Positions 14,474-22,058 of a DNA stretch of 23,326 bases are shown one piece after another. This stretch comes from Streptomyces sp. NRRL S-118. Its GTDB lineage: Bacteria; Actinomycetota; Actinomycetes; Streptomycetales; Streptomycetaceae. The stretch spans positions 35,797 through 59,122 of the forward strand of contig NZ_KL591033.1 in the NCBI RefSeq assembly GCF_000716335.1, given 5' to 3'. The notes under the pieces are model-generated. The model did not search any database and was not told where the DNA came from. It was given only the letters and a program-made list of their open reading frames with translations. A program made the position numbers and the translations under genes. Every line of letters begins with the position of its first letter. Position 1 is the first letter of the stretch.

Positions 14474-15597
14474 CAGATCTCCATCCCGAACGGCCGGGTG
14501 AACCGGACGTCACCCTCGACCATGTCTCGCATGTCTTCGACGTTGTGGCGGAACATCAGCATCCGCTCGATGCCGAACCCGAAGGCGAATCCGCTGTACT
14601 TCTCGGGGTCCACGCCGCAGGCGGTGAGCACCTTGGGGTTGACCATGCCGCAGCCGCCGAGCTCGATCCAGCCCTCGCTGGAGCAGGTGCGGCAGGGGCG
14701 GTCCGGGTTGCCGACGGACTCGCCGCGGCACACGTAGCAGACCATGTCCATCTCGGCGGACGGCTCGGTGAAGGGGAAGAAGTTCGGCCGCAGCCGGGTC
14801 TTCATGCCCTCCCCGCCGAAGAGCGCCTGGACCATGTGGTCGAGGGTGCCCTTGAGGTCCGCCATGGTGAGGCCCTCGTCGACGGCGAGCAGCTCGACCT
14901 GGTGGAACACCGGGGTGTGCGTGGCGTCCAGCTCGTCCGTGCGGTACACGCGGCCGGGGCAGATCACGTACAGCGGCGGCTCGCGGTCGAGCATGGAGCG
15001 GACCTGGACGGGCGAGGTGTGGGTGCGCAGCACGACGCCGGAGCCGGACGTGCCCTTCTCGTCGGCGACGAAGAAGGTGTCCTGCTCCCCGCGGGCGGGG
15101 TGGTCGACGGCGATGTTGAGCGCGTCGAAGTTGAGCCACTCGGACTCGACCTCGGGGCCCTCCGCGACCTCGTAGCCCATGCCGACGAAGATGTCCTCGA
15201 TGCGCTCCATGAGCGTGGTGAGCGGGTGGCGGGCGCCGGCCGGGGTGCGGTCGTAGGGCAGTGTGACGTCCACGGCCTCCTCGACGAGCACACGGGCGTC
15301 GCGCTCGGCCTCCAGCTCGGTCTGCCGGGCGGCCAGCGCCTTGTTCACGGCACCGCGGGCCTGGCCCACGCGCTTGCCGGCCTCGGCCTTGGCGTGCGGG
15401 GGCAGGGCGCCGATCTCCCGGTTGGCGAGCGCGAGCGGCGAGGTGGGTCCGGTGTGCGCGACCTTGGCCTCGTGGAGCGCGTCGAGGTCACCGGCGGCGG
15501 CGAAGGCGGCGAGCGCCTCGTCCCGCATGCGCTCGATCTCTTCCGGTTTCAGTGCCTCGACCTCGACAGGGTCGTACGACTTATTGGGTGCCGACAT
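14473..15597 (-). CDS. pheS: Phenylalanyl-tRNA synthetase alpha subunit
   Basis: A 374-aa PheRS alpha chain, the class II catalytic subunit. Residues about 1-100 form the N-terminal coiled coil that contacts tRNA ([22 protein letters not shown], then [25 protein letters not shown]). The class II core follows: motif 1 around [20 protein letters not shown], motif 2 around [13 protein letters not shown] with [18 protein letters not shown], and motif 3 [28 protein letters not shown] and CRTC form a cysteine cluster near residues 285-305, as in other actinobacterial PheS. ATG 15597 follows GGGAAGAG. Nothing is missing relative to the family length. Confidence 0.98.
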   Translation of the reverse strand: MSAPNKSYDPVEVEALKPEEIERMRDEALAAFAAAGDLDALHEAKVAHTGPTSPLALANREIGALPPHAKAEAGKRVGQARGAVNKALAARQTELEAERDARVLVEEAVDVTLPYDRTPAGARHPLTTLMERIEDIFVGMGYEVAEGPEVESEWLNFDALNIAVDHPARGEQDTFFVADEKGTSGSGVVLRTHTSPVQVRSMLDREPPLYVICPGRVYRTDELDATHTPVFHQVELLAVDEGLTMADLKGTLDHMVQALFGGEGMKTRLRPNFFPFTEPSAEMDMVCYVCRGESVGNPDRPCRTCSSEGWIELGGCGMVNPKVLTACGVDPEKYSGFAFGFGIERMLMFRHNVEDMRDMVEGDVRFTRPFGMEI

Positions 15598-15670
15598 CTC
15601 TTCCCGTACTTCCGATGGGCTGGCTGGGGCCCCCGCTCGACGACCGAGGACGCAAAGGTGCCAAAGGACG

Positions 15671-15676
15671 AGTCTA
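15671..15676 (-). promoter_or_regulatory. Candidate -10 box of pheST
   Basis: TAGACT (minus strand) fits TANNNT and places the start near 15664, with a leader of about 65 nt. The leader contains two TTT Phe triplets but no start codon before them and no terminator-like hairpin, so I see no attenuation leader peptide or T-box here. A weak hairpin GCGGC-GGGTGC-GCCGC (15689-15704) just upstream may end the kinase transcript. Confidence 0.45.
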
Positions 15677-15736
15677 ACGGGGTATGGGGCGGCGGGTGCG
15701 CCGCGGATCAGCCCGTGGACTCCTGTGCCGCCTCTG

Positions 15737-16876
15737 TCAGGTCAGATAGGCGGGGGCGCCCACGGGCAGCGTAAATCGGAACTCGGCGCCGCCGGCCGGT
15801 CCCCGGCCGACGGTGATCGTCCCACCGTGCGCCTCGACGATGCCCTTGACGATGTACAGGCCGAGACCGGTCCCGCCGCGCTTGCTGCCCCGCCAGAAGC
15901 GGGTGAACACGCGGCCCATCGACTCCTCGGGAATGCCGGGACCTTCGTCGCTCACGGTGACGGCCGTTCCCTTCTCGTCGTCGCTGCCGGTGGGTGCCAC
16001 GTCAATGGTGACGGTTCCCTCGCCGTGCCGCACCGCATTTTCGAGCAGGTTGCCCAGCACCTGGTCGATCTTGTCCGGGTCGGCCCACAGATCGGGCAGG
16101 GGGCGGCGCACGCGGACGAAGAACCGGTCCGGGGACTGTCCCCTGGCGGTGTGGGCCTGGATGTGGCGGCCGATGGCGGCGGCGATGTCGACGGGCTGGC
16201 GGCGCACCTCGAGGCGGCCGGAGTCTATTCGGGAGATGTCGAGCAGCTCCGCGATGAGCCGGGTGACGCGGTTGGCGTCGGCGTCGACCGTCTCCAGCAT
16301 CAGCCGCTTCTGGTCGTCGGTGAACCGCTCCCACTTGGCGAGCAGGGTCGCGGTGAAGCCCTTGACGGAGGTGAGCGGGGAGCGCAGCTCGTGGGCGACG
16401 GTGGCGATCAGCTCGGCGTGGCTGCGCTCGGTGCGGCGGCGCGCCTCGGTGCCGCGCAGGGTGACGACGACCTTGCGGACCGGCCCGGTGGGGTGCTCGC
16501 GGACGTACGTGGCGGCGACGAGGACCTCGCGGCCGCCGGGCAGCAGCAGGTTGCGCTCGGGCTGCCGGACACGGATGGCGAGCCCGCCGTAGGGGTCGGT
16601 CAGCTGCCACCAGCGGCGGCCCTTGAGGTCCTCCAGCGGCAGGGCGAGCTCCAGGGGACGGCCGAGGGCCTCGGCGCGGGCCACCGCGGTGATGCGCTCG
16701 GCCGCGGTGTTGAAGCACACGACGCGGCCGTGCTCGTCGGCGACGACGAGGCCGTCGGGCAGCTCGTCGGGATCGTACGCGTGGCCCGCGGGTACGACGA
16801 CGGGCGTACCACAGGCTCCGGGCGCGTCCAGTAAAGCGCCCGGCGCCGCCGCCGGCCTGCTCGTCCTGAGCGTCAT
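15737..16876 (-). CDS. Cytoplasmic PAS-domain histidine kinase with a TTA codon
   Basis: A 379-aa sensor kinase without any transmembrane segment. An N-terminal PAS-like domain (about 38-140, LPDGLVVADEHGRVVCFNTAAERITAV style) precedes HisKA with the H box AHELRSPLTSVKGF (phospho-acceptor His162) and HATPase_c with the N box (NLLENAVRHGEG), G1 (SDEGPGIPE), F box (FTRFWRG) and G2 (GGTGLGLYIVKGI). No response regulator lies nearby, so it is an orphan. ATG 16876 is chosen for its GGGAG ribosome site; longer in-frame starts lack one. Codon 15 is TTA (16832-16834), with no in-frame ATG, GTG or TTG shortly after it, so translation should depend on the bldA tRNA. It begins 58 bp after the methyltransferase stop, probably in one operon. 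Confidence 0.9.
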   Translation of the reverse strand: MTLRTSRPAAAPGALLDAPGACGTPVVVPAGHAYDPDELPDGLVVADEHGRVVCFNTAAERITAVARAEALGRPLELALPLEDLKGRRWWQLTDPYGGLAIRVRQPERNLLLPGGREVLVAATYVREHPTGPVRKVVVTLRGTEARRRTERSHAELIATVAHELRSPLTSVKGFTATLLAKWERFTDDQKRLMLETVDADANRVTRLIAELLDISRIDSGRLEVRRQPVDIAAAIGRHIQAHTARGQSPDRFFVRVRRPLPDLWADPDKIDQVLGNLLENAVRHGEGTVTIDVAPTGSDDEKGTAVTVSDEGPGIPEESMGRVFTRFWRGSKRGGTGLGLYIVKGIVEAHGGTITVGRGPAGGAEFRFTLPVGAPAYLT

Positions 16877-16934
16877 CCCCGCTCCCACCCCTCCGTGCAG
16901 CACAGTGGGCCGTCCCCCCGAGCCCGTCAGCCTA

Positions 16935-17789
16935 CTAGGTGGAGGTGACGGAGCGGCACCCTCCGGCAGCGCGCTGCGCACGGGCGGAGCCGTAGAGACA
17001 TACGGCCGCGGCGGTCGCCAGGTTCAGGCTCTCGGCCTTGCCGTGGATCGGTACGCGCACCACGGCGTCGGCGAGCGCGCGGGTCTCCTCGGGCAGGCCC
17101 CAGGCCTCGTTGCCGAAGATCCACGCCGTGGGACCGCCCATGGTGCCCGCGTCGAGCTCGTCGTCGAGGTCGGCCTCGCCGGCCCCGTCGGCGGCGAGGA
17201 TCCGTACGCCCGCGCGCCGGAGTCCGGCGACGGCCTGCTCCACGGGGACGCCGACGGCCACGGGGAGGTGGAAGACGGAGCCGACCGAGGCGCGCACGGC
17301 CTTGGGGTTGTACAGGTCGACGGAGGCGTCGGTGAGGACGACGGCGTCCGCGCCGGCGGCGTCGGCGCACCGCAGCACGGTCCCGGCGTTGCCGGGGTCG
17401 CGTACGTGGGCGAGCACGGCGACGAGCCGGGGACGGCTCGTGAGGATGTCCTCGAAGGGCGAGTCGAGGAAGCGGCAGACCCCGAGAAGCCCCTGCGGCG
17501 TGACGGTCTGGGAGACCTCGGCGAGCACGGCGTCGGAGGCGTGGTGGACGCGGGCGCCGGTGGCGCGCGCGGCCGCGACGATGTCGGCGTACCGCTCGGC
17601 GGCCTCCAGGGTGGTGAACAGCTCGACCAGCGTCGGCTCACCTCCGCCGCGGTGGGCGACGGCCTCCCGGACGGCCTGCGGGCCCTCGGCGATGAACAGC
17701 CGCTCCTTGCCCCGGAAGTTCCGCTTGGCGAGCCGCCGGGCGGCGACGACGCGCGGGGATCGCGGGGAGATCAGCTCGGGGGTGCCCAT
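16935..17789 (-). CDS. TrmH/SpoU-family RNA 2'-O-methyltransferase
   Basis: A 284-aa SPOUT-class methyltransferase that would 2'-O-methylate a ribose in rRNA or tRNA using SAM. An N-terminal SpoU substrate-binding domain (about 15-105, RNFRGKERLFIAEGPQAVREAV) is followed by the knotted catalytic domain, whose three motifs are clear: motif 1 LAHVRDPGNAGTVLRCADAAG (N and R for catalysis), motif 2 IFGNEAWGLPEE, and motif 3 VPIHGKAESLNLATAAAVCLY. It could protect the ribosome in the manner of TsnR-type resistance enzymes, but its constant place next to rplT suggests housekeeping rRNA modification. It has its own start beyond the rplT terminator; ATG 17789 has only a weak GAGAGAG ribosome site. 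Confidence 0.9.
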   Translation of the reverse strand: MGTPELISPRSPRVVAARRLAKRNFRGKERLFIAEGPQAVREAVAHRGGGEPTLVELFTTLEAAERYADIVAAARATGARVHHASDAVLAEVSQTVTPQGLLGVCRFLDSPFEDILTSRPRLVAVLAHVRDPGNAGTVLRCADAAGADAVVLTDASVDLYNPKAVRASVGSVFHLPVAVGVPVEQAVAGLRRAGVRILAADGAGEADLDDELDAGTMGGPTAWIFGNEAWGLPEETRALADAVVRVPIHGKAESLNLATAAAVCLYGSARAQRAAGGCRSVTST

Positions 17790-17836
17790 GGTGGTCGGCG
17801 GCTCTCTCTATCTCGTACGCGCGGAGGTGGAACAGA

Positions 17837-17869
17837 CCGGACCCGCAGGCGCGGGGCCTGCGGGTCCGG
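17837..17869 (-). terminator. Strong intrinsic terminator of infC-rpmI-rplT
   Basis: CCGGACCCGCAGGC (17837-17850), loop GCGGG, and the perfect complement (17856-17869): a 14-bp stem 24 bp past the rplT stop, followed in the transcription direction by TCTGTTCC. Confidence 0.87.
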
Positions 17870-17893
17870 GCGGAAGTACTGCTGCCTGGGAGA

Positions 17894-18280
17894 TCAGGCG
17901 GCGGCCTTCGGGGCGTTGACGTCGCTCGGGAGCGCCTTCTGAGCGGCCTCGACCAGCGCGGCGAACGCGTTGGCGTCGTTGACGGCGAGCTCGGCCAGGA
18001 TCTTGCGGTCCACCTCGATGTTGGCGGCCTTCAGACCCTGGATGAAGCGGTTGTAGGTGATGCCGTTGGCGCGGGCAGCGGCGTTGATGCGCTGGATCCA
18101 CAGCTGACGGAAGTCGCCCTTGCGCTTCTTGCGGTCGTTGTAGTTGTAGACGAGGGAGTGGGTGACCTGCTCCTTCGCCTTGCGGTACAGGCGGGAGCGC
18201 TGGCCGCGGTAGCCGCTGGCCTGCTCGAGGATCGCCCGGCGCTTCTTGTGGGCGTTGACTGCCCGCTTGACGCGTGCCAC
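17894..18280 (-). CDS. rplT: 50S ribosomal protein L20
   Basis: A 128-aa L20, an early-assembly protein of the large subunit that binds 23S rRNA. The signature is plain: [37 protein letters not shown] in the basic N-terminal extension, then [21 protein letters not shown], and [17 protein letters not shown] at the C-terminus. It starts with GTG 18280 after AAGGAG at seven bases. Last gene of the operon infC-rpmI-rplT. In enterobacteria and Bacillus, L20 represses its own operon by binding mRNA; the stem-loops in the 105-bp gap before it could serve that here, which is inference. Confidence 0.98.
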   Translation of the reverse strand: MARVKRAVNAHKKRRAILEQASGYRGQRSRLYRKAKEQVTHSLVYNYNDRKKRKGDFRQLWIQRINAAARANGITYNRFIQGLKAANIEVDRKILAELAVNDANAFAALVEAAQKALPSDVNAPKAAA

Positions 18281-18299
18281 GTGTTAACTCCTTGTAGCG

Positions 18300-18375
18300 G
18301 GGTCGTGGTTGGACTCACACGACCCGGAAACGATATGGGTCCCGGTGGTGACCGGATGCCCTCGTCACCGAGGGC
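18300..18375 (-). promoter_or_regulatory. Three hairpins in the rpmI-rplT spacer
   Basis: In 76 bp there are three inverted repeats: GCCCTCG-TCAC-CGAGGGC (18358-18375, perfect 7-bp stem), CCGGT-GGTG-ACCGG (18342-18355) and GGGTCGTG with a 10-nt loop and CACGACCC (18300-18325, perfect 8-bp stem). The last ends 5 nt before the rplT AAGGAG. They may be RNA processing or L20-binding sites, or a weak terminator. Confidence 0.5.
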
Positions 18376-18385
18376 GGGAGGTCAG

Positions 18386-18580
18386 TCAGATGCCCAGCAT
18401 CTTCTTGATCTTGGCGCTGTCACCCGGGGCCATCTCGGCGTTGCCGGTGAGGCGACGCGTCAGCTTGGACGACTTGTGCTCGAGCAGGTGGCGCTTGCCG
18501 GCGCGCTCGCGCAGCACCTTGCCGGAGCCGGTGATCTTGAAGCGCTTCTTGGCACCGCTGTGCGTCTTGTTCTTCGGCAT
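18386..18580 (-). CDS. rpmI: 50S ribosomal protein L35
   Basis: A 64-aa L35, full length. [20 protein letters not shown], then [20 protein letters not shown] and the C-terminal KIKKMLGI are diagnostic. Small, highly basic protein of the large subunit near the peptidyl-transferase region. ATG 18580 is preceded by GAGGAG. Middle gene of the infC-rpmI-rplT operon, with 126 bp to infC and 105 bp to rplT, both spacers rich in hairpins. Confidence 0.98.
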   Translation of the reverse strand: MPKNKTHSGAKKRFKITGSGKVLRERAGKRHLLEHKSSKLTRRLTGNAEMAPGDSAKIKKMLGI

Positions 18581-18605
18581 AGCGCCGTTCTCTCCTCGTC
18601 AGTGG

Positions 18606-18680
18606 CGCTCCCAGCCGGTCCGGGGACCGGCGCGCGGGAGCGTCAGATGTATCGGTTGCATCCCGGGCGGGTGCCCGGGA
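18606..18680 (-). promoter_or_regulatory. Two strong hairpins in the infC-rpmI spacer
   Basis: TCCCGGGC-GGGT-GCCCGGGA (18661-18680) is a perfect 8-bp stem 26 bp past the infC stop. Next is a compound hairpin at 18606-18642: outer arms CGCTCCC/GGGAGCG around inner GCCGGTCC-GG-GGACCGGC. A further weak pair AGCGCC (18581-18586)/GGCGCT (18603-18608) overlaps the rpmI ribosome site region. There is no T-tract, so partial termination, processing or translational control are all possible. Confidence 0.5.
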
Positions 18681-18706
18681 AACAGGCCTTCGGCGGAGCC
18701 TGGGGC

Positions 18707-19348
18707 CTACGGGGCGGACTGCTCGGCCTCGGCGGGCACCTCGGCCTGCTCGGTCTCGTCCGCCTGGGCGGGCTGGCCCTGGCGCTCCGCCTTGCGGGCG
18801 GCCTGCGCCTCGCGGGCCTCGGCCATGGCCTCGGTCTTCTTCTTGTGCGGACCGAGAACCATGATCATGTTGCGGCCGTCCTGCTTCGGGTTCGACTCGA
18901 TGAACCCGAGGTCCTGGACATCCTCCGCCAGCCGCTGCAGCAGCCGGTAGCCGAGCTCCGGCCGGGACTGCTCGCGACCACGGAACATGATCGTGATCTT
19001 GACCTTGTCGCCCTGCTTGAGGAACCGGACGACGTGACCCTTCTTGGTGTCGTAGTCGTGCGGGTCGATCTTCGGCCGGAGCTTCATCTCCTTGATGACC
19101 GTGTGCGCCTGGTTCTTGCGCGCCTCACGGGCCTTCATGGCCGACTCGTACTTGAACTTCCCGTAGTCCATGAGCTTGCACACGGGCGGGCGGGCGTTCG
19201 CCGCGACCTCGACGAGGTCGAGGTCGTACTCCTGCGCAAGCTCCAGGGCCTTGGCAAGCGGAACAATCCCGACCTGCTCGCCGCTGGGACCGACAAGTCG
19301 CACCTCGGGAACGCGAATCCGGTCGTTGATGCGGGGCTCGGCGCTGAT
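18707..19348 (-). CDS. infC: Translation initiation factor IF-3, probable AUC start
   Basis: A 213-aa IF-3, which binds the 30S subunit and policies start-codon and initiator-tRNA choice. The N-domain ([20 protein letters not shown], with [24 protein letters not shown]) and C-domain ([44 protein letters not shown]) are canonical, followed by a charged actinobacterial tail of about 40 residues. No ATG, GTG or TTG lies at the conserved start. Instead AGGAGG (19353-19358) sits four bases before ATC at 19348, so an AUC start is likely, as E. coli infC uses AUU for autoregulation. The alternative ATG 19429 would add 27 unconserved-looking residues and translate through that ribosome site. Confidence 0.95.
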   Translation of the reverse strand: MSAEPRINDRIRVPEVRLVGPSGEQVGIVPLAKALELAQEYDLDLVEVAANARPPVCKLMDYGKFKYESAMKAREARKNQAHTVIKEMKLRPKIDPHDYDTKKGHVVRFLKQGDKVKITIMFRGREQSRPELGYRLLQRLAEDVQDLGFIESNPKQDGRNMIMVLGPHKKKTEAMAEAREAQAARKAERQGQPAQADETEQAEVPAEAEQSAP

Positions 19349-19430
19349 GGATCCTCCTCGGTAGCACCACGCGACCGCCTGGCGGACGGACGCGTAACGT
19401 CTGTTCTGAGACCAACCGCGCCGGTGCATG

Positions 19431-19485
19431 AAAAATGCCCCGGACGGGACACAGGCGGGGCTCCTCGTGCTACCGGAGCACCGCC
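19431..19485 (-). promoter_or_regulatory. infC leader attenuator: terminator and competing antiterminator
   Basis: On the minus strand GCCCCG and CGGGGC (19456-19461 and 19437-19442) form a terminator stem with a 13-nt loop, followed by ATTTTT (19431-19436). Upstream, GGCGGTGCTCC (19475-19485) can pair with GGAGCCCCGCC (19454-19464): ten base pairs and one mismatch, which ties up the 5' arm of the terminator. A third hairpin, GTGCT-CCGGT-AGCAC (19467-19481), would in turn block the antiterminator. This is the arrangement of a transcription attenuator about 80 nt before the infC start. Confidence 0.7.
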
Positions 19486-19517
19486 ACGGCGTACCGCGGG
19501 GCGCACATTCGGGCGGC

Positions 19518-19580
19518 ACCATCGTCCGTACGGAACGATGGTCGCCACCTGACCGGTGACCCGCCGTCCCGGAGGACGGC
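19518..19580 (-). promoter_or_regulatory. Structured part of the infC leader RNA
   Basis: Two stable hairpins upstream of the attenuator. GCCGTCC-TCCG-GGACGGC (minus strand, 19563-19580) has a 7-bp stem closed by C-G around TCCG, a UNCG-class tetraloop in the minus-strand RNA. ACCATCGT...ACGATGGT (19518-19542) has an 8-bp stem with a single-base bulge and an inner CCG/CGG. With the attenuator they make nearly the whole 357-bp gap before infC a structured leader, with no other gene. Confidence 0.5.
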
Positions 19581-19647
19581 CAGGTGGGAGAGCGGAGCCT
19601 CCACTTGTGGGCCGGATCACGAGTCGTGTCCGGCCGGTCGTCACACC

Positions 19648-19653
19648 AGGTTA
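19648..19653 (-). promoter_or_regulatory. Candidate -10 box of infC
   Basis: TAACCT (minus) fits TANNNT; TTAGCC lies 18 bases upstream as a weak -35. A start near 19641 would give an infC leader of about 290 nt that contains all the hairpins described. On the other strand TATCGT (19693-19698) is a possible -10 for the divergent DUF1844 gene, close enough to its ATG for a leaderless transcript. Confidence 0.4.
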
Positions 19654-19705
19654 CCAGCTCCGGCCGGGTGCGGCTAACCGGGAGAGGGCGCCTATCGTGG
19701 GCCTC

Positions 19706-20080
19706 ATGAGTGATGCCACGCCGAGCAACCCCTCCGCCTCCGAGACCACCGACTTCGAGACCATGACCCGCGACATCGCGGAGGTTCCCGCGGTCGAGGT
19801 GATCGTGACGGTCGCCGTCAACCTGATGAGCGCCGCGGCGGTGAAGCTCGGGCTCACCGAGGAGGGCGACGAGCACAAGGACCTCGACGAGGCGCGCAAG
19901 CTGGTCCATGCGCTGGCGGGCCTGCTGGACGCGAGCGTCACGGAGATCAGCTCGTTCCACGCGGCGCCGCTGCGGGACGGCCTGAAGTCGCTGCAGCTGG
20001 CCTTCCGCGAGGCGTCGGTCGTCCCGGACGAGCCGGGCCAGGGGCCGGGCGAGAAGTACACGGGGCCGGTCTTCGGCTGA
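19706..20080 (+). CDS. DUF1844 family protein
   Basis: A 124-aa protein. After an acidic, disordered N-terminus comes the DUF1844 core: [34 protein letters not shown], then [24 protein letters not shown] and [18 protein letters not shown]. Mostly helical and soluble; found beside infC in many actinobacteria but without an assigned function. ATG 19706 is the start that gives the family's usual length; no Shine-Dalgarno sequence precedes it, and a -10-like TATCGT lies 7 bases upstream, so it is probably leaderless. It diverges from infC and converges with an SseB-like gene. Confidence 0.85.
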   Translation: MSDATPSNPSASETTDFETMTRDIAEVPAVEVIVTVAVNLMSAAAVKLGLTEEGDEHKDLDEARKLVHALAGLLDASVTEISSFHAAPLRDGLKSLQLAFREASVVPDEPGQGPGEKYTGPVFG

Positions 20081-20089
20081 GCCCCCGCG

Positions 20090-20120
20090 GCGCGGGCCGG
20101 GGCACGGGCCCCGGCCGCGC
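20090..20120. terminator. Bidirectional terminator
   Basis: A 13-bp stem with one bulged G (20096) and loop ACGG: GCGCGG-CCGGGGC on the left, GCCCCGG-CCGCGC on the right. It fills the 44-bp gap between convergent genes ending at 20080 and 20125. Confidence 0.65.
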
Positions 20121-20124
20121 AGGA

Positions 20125-20856
20125 TCAGTCCCGTACGTAGAAGGGCTCGCCCGGGGGCGTGGCCGTGGCCGGCAGGAGTGCCAGGTCGAGACCCCGCACC
20201 AGGCGGGCCCTCAGTGTTTCGTCGGCCGCGAGCGCGCGGGCGACGCGCCCGGCCGCCTCGGCCGGCACCGCGTCCGCGGTCAGGACCAGGGCCAGCGTCC
20301 CGTCCGCGGTGCCCCGGCCCAGGTGGGCACGCAGCACTGCGCGCTCGGCCGCCACCACGTCCCGCACGGCCCGCGTGACGGCCGGGTCGGCGAGCGGGTC
20401 GGTGGTCGTACGGCCTTCGGCGAGGGCGAGCAGGGCACGCCCGGTCAGCTGGTACGGCACGGGCCCGGCGAGGTCCAGCACCAGGGTGTCCGCCTTCTCG
20501 TGCGCGGCGGCCTGCAGCGCCTGGTGCAGCGGTACGGCGACGGGGCGGGCCTGCGGGTCCCAGAGGGCCAGGGACGCCAGGGAGGTGAAGGCGGGCAGCG
20601 CGCGGCGGTCGCCCGCGGTGAGCGTCGGCACGGCCATGTCGCTGGTCTTCTCGCGGCGCAGCCCGTTCTCGTCCTCCTCGACCTCGCCGAGGACGGCCAC
20701 GACGGGGACGAGCAGCCGGGCGCCCTTGAGGGCGGCCAGCACGCGCGGTTCCGCGGACCGGTCCGCGGCCCAGGCGGCGAGGGCCGCCGAGAGCTCGGGG
20801 TCGGCGGTGCCGTCGTCGTCGGAGTAACCGGAATCGGGGATGTTCTTGAGCGCCAC
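20125..20856 (-). CDS. SseB-family protein
   Basis: A 243-aa protein with an SseB-type N-terminal domain: [23 protein letters not shown], then [45 protein letters not shown]. The second half ([29 protein letters not shown] and on) continues the actinobacterial version of the family. The molecular role is unknown; the family is named after a type III secretion protein but occurs widely in soil actinobacteria with no such system. It starts with GTG 20856. TAGGCT (minus, 20863-20868) six bases upstream suggests a leaderless promoter inside the 20-bp gap after the protease gene. Confidence 0.85.
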   Translation of the reverse strand: MALKNIPDSGYSDDDGTADPELSAALAAWAADRSAEPRVLAALKGARLLVPVVAVLGEVEEDENGLRREKTSDMAVPTLTAGDRRALPAFTSLASLALWDPQARPVAVPLHQALQAAAHEKADTLVLDLAGPVPYQLTGRALLALAEGRTTTDPLADPAVTRAVRDVVAAERAVLRAHLGRGTADGTLALVLTADAVPAEAAGRVARALAADETLRARLVRGLDLALLPATATPPGEPFYVRD

Positions 20857-20876
20857 GCGTCGAGCCTAACCGGGTC

Positions 20877-22058
20877 TCAGCGCCGCGCCGCGCCGCCCCC
20901 GCGCCACAGCACGACCGCCACCGCAACCAGCGCGACACCGACGCCGCCGGTGACCGGGGCGAGCAGCCCGAGGGCCGTCCGCTCCGCCTGGGCGGCCACG
21001 GGCCCGTCGCCGAAGTAGCGCCCGGTGTAGCCGGAGGTGACGGCCTTCGGGTCGCCGGGGCGCAGCTTCGCGCCCGCCGCGATCGCGGCGGCCGGGTCGA
21101 CCGTCCCGTACCCCTTGTCGTCGTCGTGGCCGCCGCCCGCGGGACGGTCGCGGGCCGTGTCCGTGAGCAGCTTCTTGATCTGCGCGGGGGTGAGGTCCGG
21201 ATGGGCGGAGCGGACGAGGGCGACGGCTCCGGAGACGAACGCGGCGGCGGCGCTGGTGCCCCAGCCCTGGTAGTACTTGCGGTCCGGGTCCGGGATGACG
21301 ATGTCCACGCCGGGTGCGCTGACGGTGGCGTACCAGCGGCTGGTCGAGAAGGCCGCGTGGGTGCCGTAGCGGTCGACGGCGGTGACGGCGATGACCCCGG
21401 GGTATGCGGCGGGGTACGAGATGTGGTCGCCCTTCTCGCCGCCGTTGCCCGCCGAGGCGACGACGGCCACGCCCTTGGCCAGGGCGTACTGGACGGCGGC
21501 GTCCTCGGCGGCGTCGGCGTGGGCCGATTTGCTGTCGTCGCCGAGGGAGAGGTTGATCACGTCGGCGCCCTGGTCGACGGCCCAGCGGATGCCCTTGGCG
21601 AGGGCGGTGCCGCGCGTCGCGCGGGCCTTGTTGCGGGCCGGGTCGGTGCCTTCGAGGATGACGCGGACGGGGAGGATCCTCGCCTCGGGCGCGATGCCGA
21701 GGACACCGTCCTGGTTCCCCGGGCCGTGGCCGTGGCCCGCGATGATGCCGGCCATCGCGGTGCCGTGGCGGGCCCACGCGCGGTCGCCGGAACCGGCGCC
21801 GAAGCCGATGAGGTCCTTGCCGGGCAGGACGTTGCCGGCGAGGTCGGGGTGGGTGGGGTCGACGCCGGTGTCGAGGACGGCGACGGTGATGCCCGCGCCC
21901 TTGGTGGTGCGCCACGCCTCGGTGGTGTGCAGCGCCTCCAGGCCCCACTGCTGGGTGCGGATCGCGTCGGCGTGGGCGGGGGCGGCGGGCAGCACGGTGA
22001 GACCGGTGGCGATTCCGGTCGCGAGGAGGGCGGCGAGGATGCGGGGGCGTCGTCTCAC
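20877..22058 (-). CDS. Mycosin-like S8 (subtilisin) serine protease, membrane-anchored
   Basis: A 393-aa subtilase of the type called type VII secretion-associated mycosin. It has a signal peptide (about 1-30, ending PAHA), then the S8 domain with the triad Asp63 (AVLDTGVD), His98 ([10 protein letters not shown]) and Ser269 ([11 protein letters not shown]) and oxyanion Asn205 (ASAGNGG). The C-terminus has one transmembrane helix ([23 protein letters not shown]) and a basic tail, so the protease faces outward. GTG 22058 follows GGAGGAG and overlaps the upstream stop as GTGA, giving translational coupling. No EccB-E, EspG or WXG100 genes are in the window, so a type VII role is not supported locally. 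Confidence 0.92.
   Translation of the reverse strand: MRRRPRILAALLATGIATGLTVLPAAPAHADAIRTQQWGLEALHTTEAWRTTKGAGITVAVLDTGVDPTHPDLAGNVLPGKDLIGFGAGSGDRAWARHGTAMAGIIAGHGHGPGNQDGVLGIAPEARILPVRVILEGTDPARNKARATRGTALAKGIRWAVDQGADVINLSLGDDSKSAHADAAEDAAVQYALAKGVAVVASAGNGGEKGDHISYPAAYPGVIAVTAVDRYGTHAAFSTSRWYATVSAPGVDIVIPDPDRKYYQGWGTSAAAAFVSGAVALVRSAHPDLTPAQIKKLLTDTARDRPAGGGHDDDKGYGTVDPAAAIAAGAKLRPGDPKAVTSGYTGRYFGDGPVAAQAERTALGLLAPVTGGVGVALVAVAVVLWRGGGAARR

Noticed and set aside
15598..15736. Phe leader-peptide attenuator or T-box before pheS
   Set aside because: Two TTT triplets are present, but there is no start codon ahead of them, no terminator hairpin with a T-tract and no T-box consensus.
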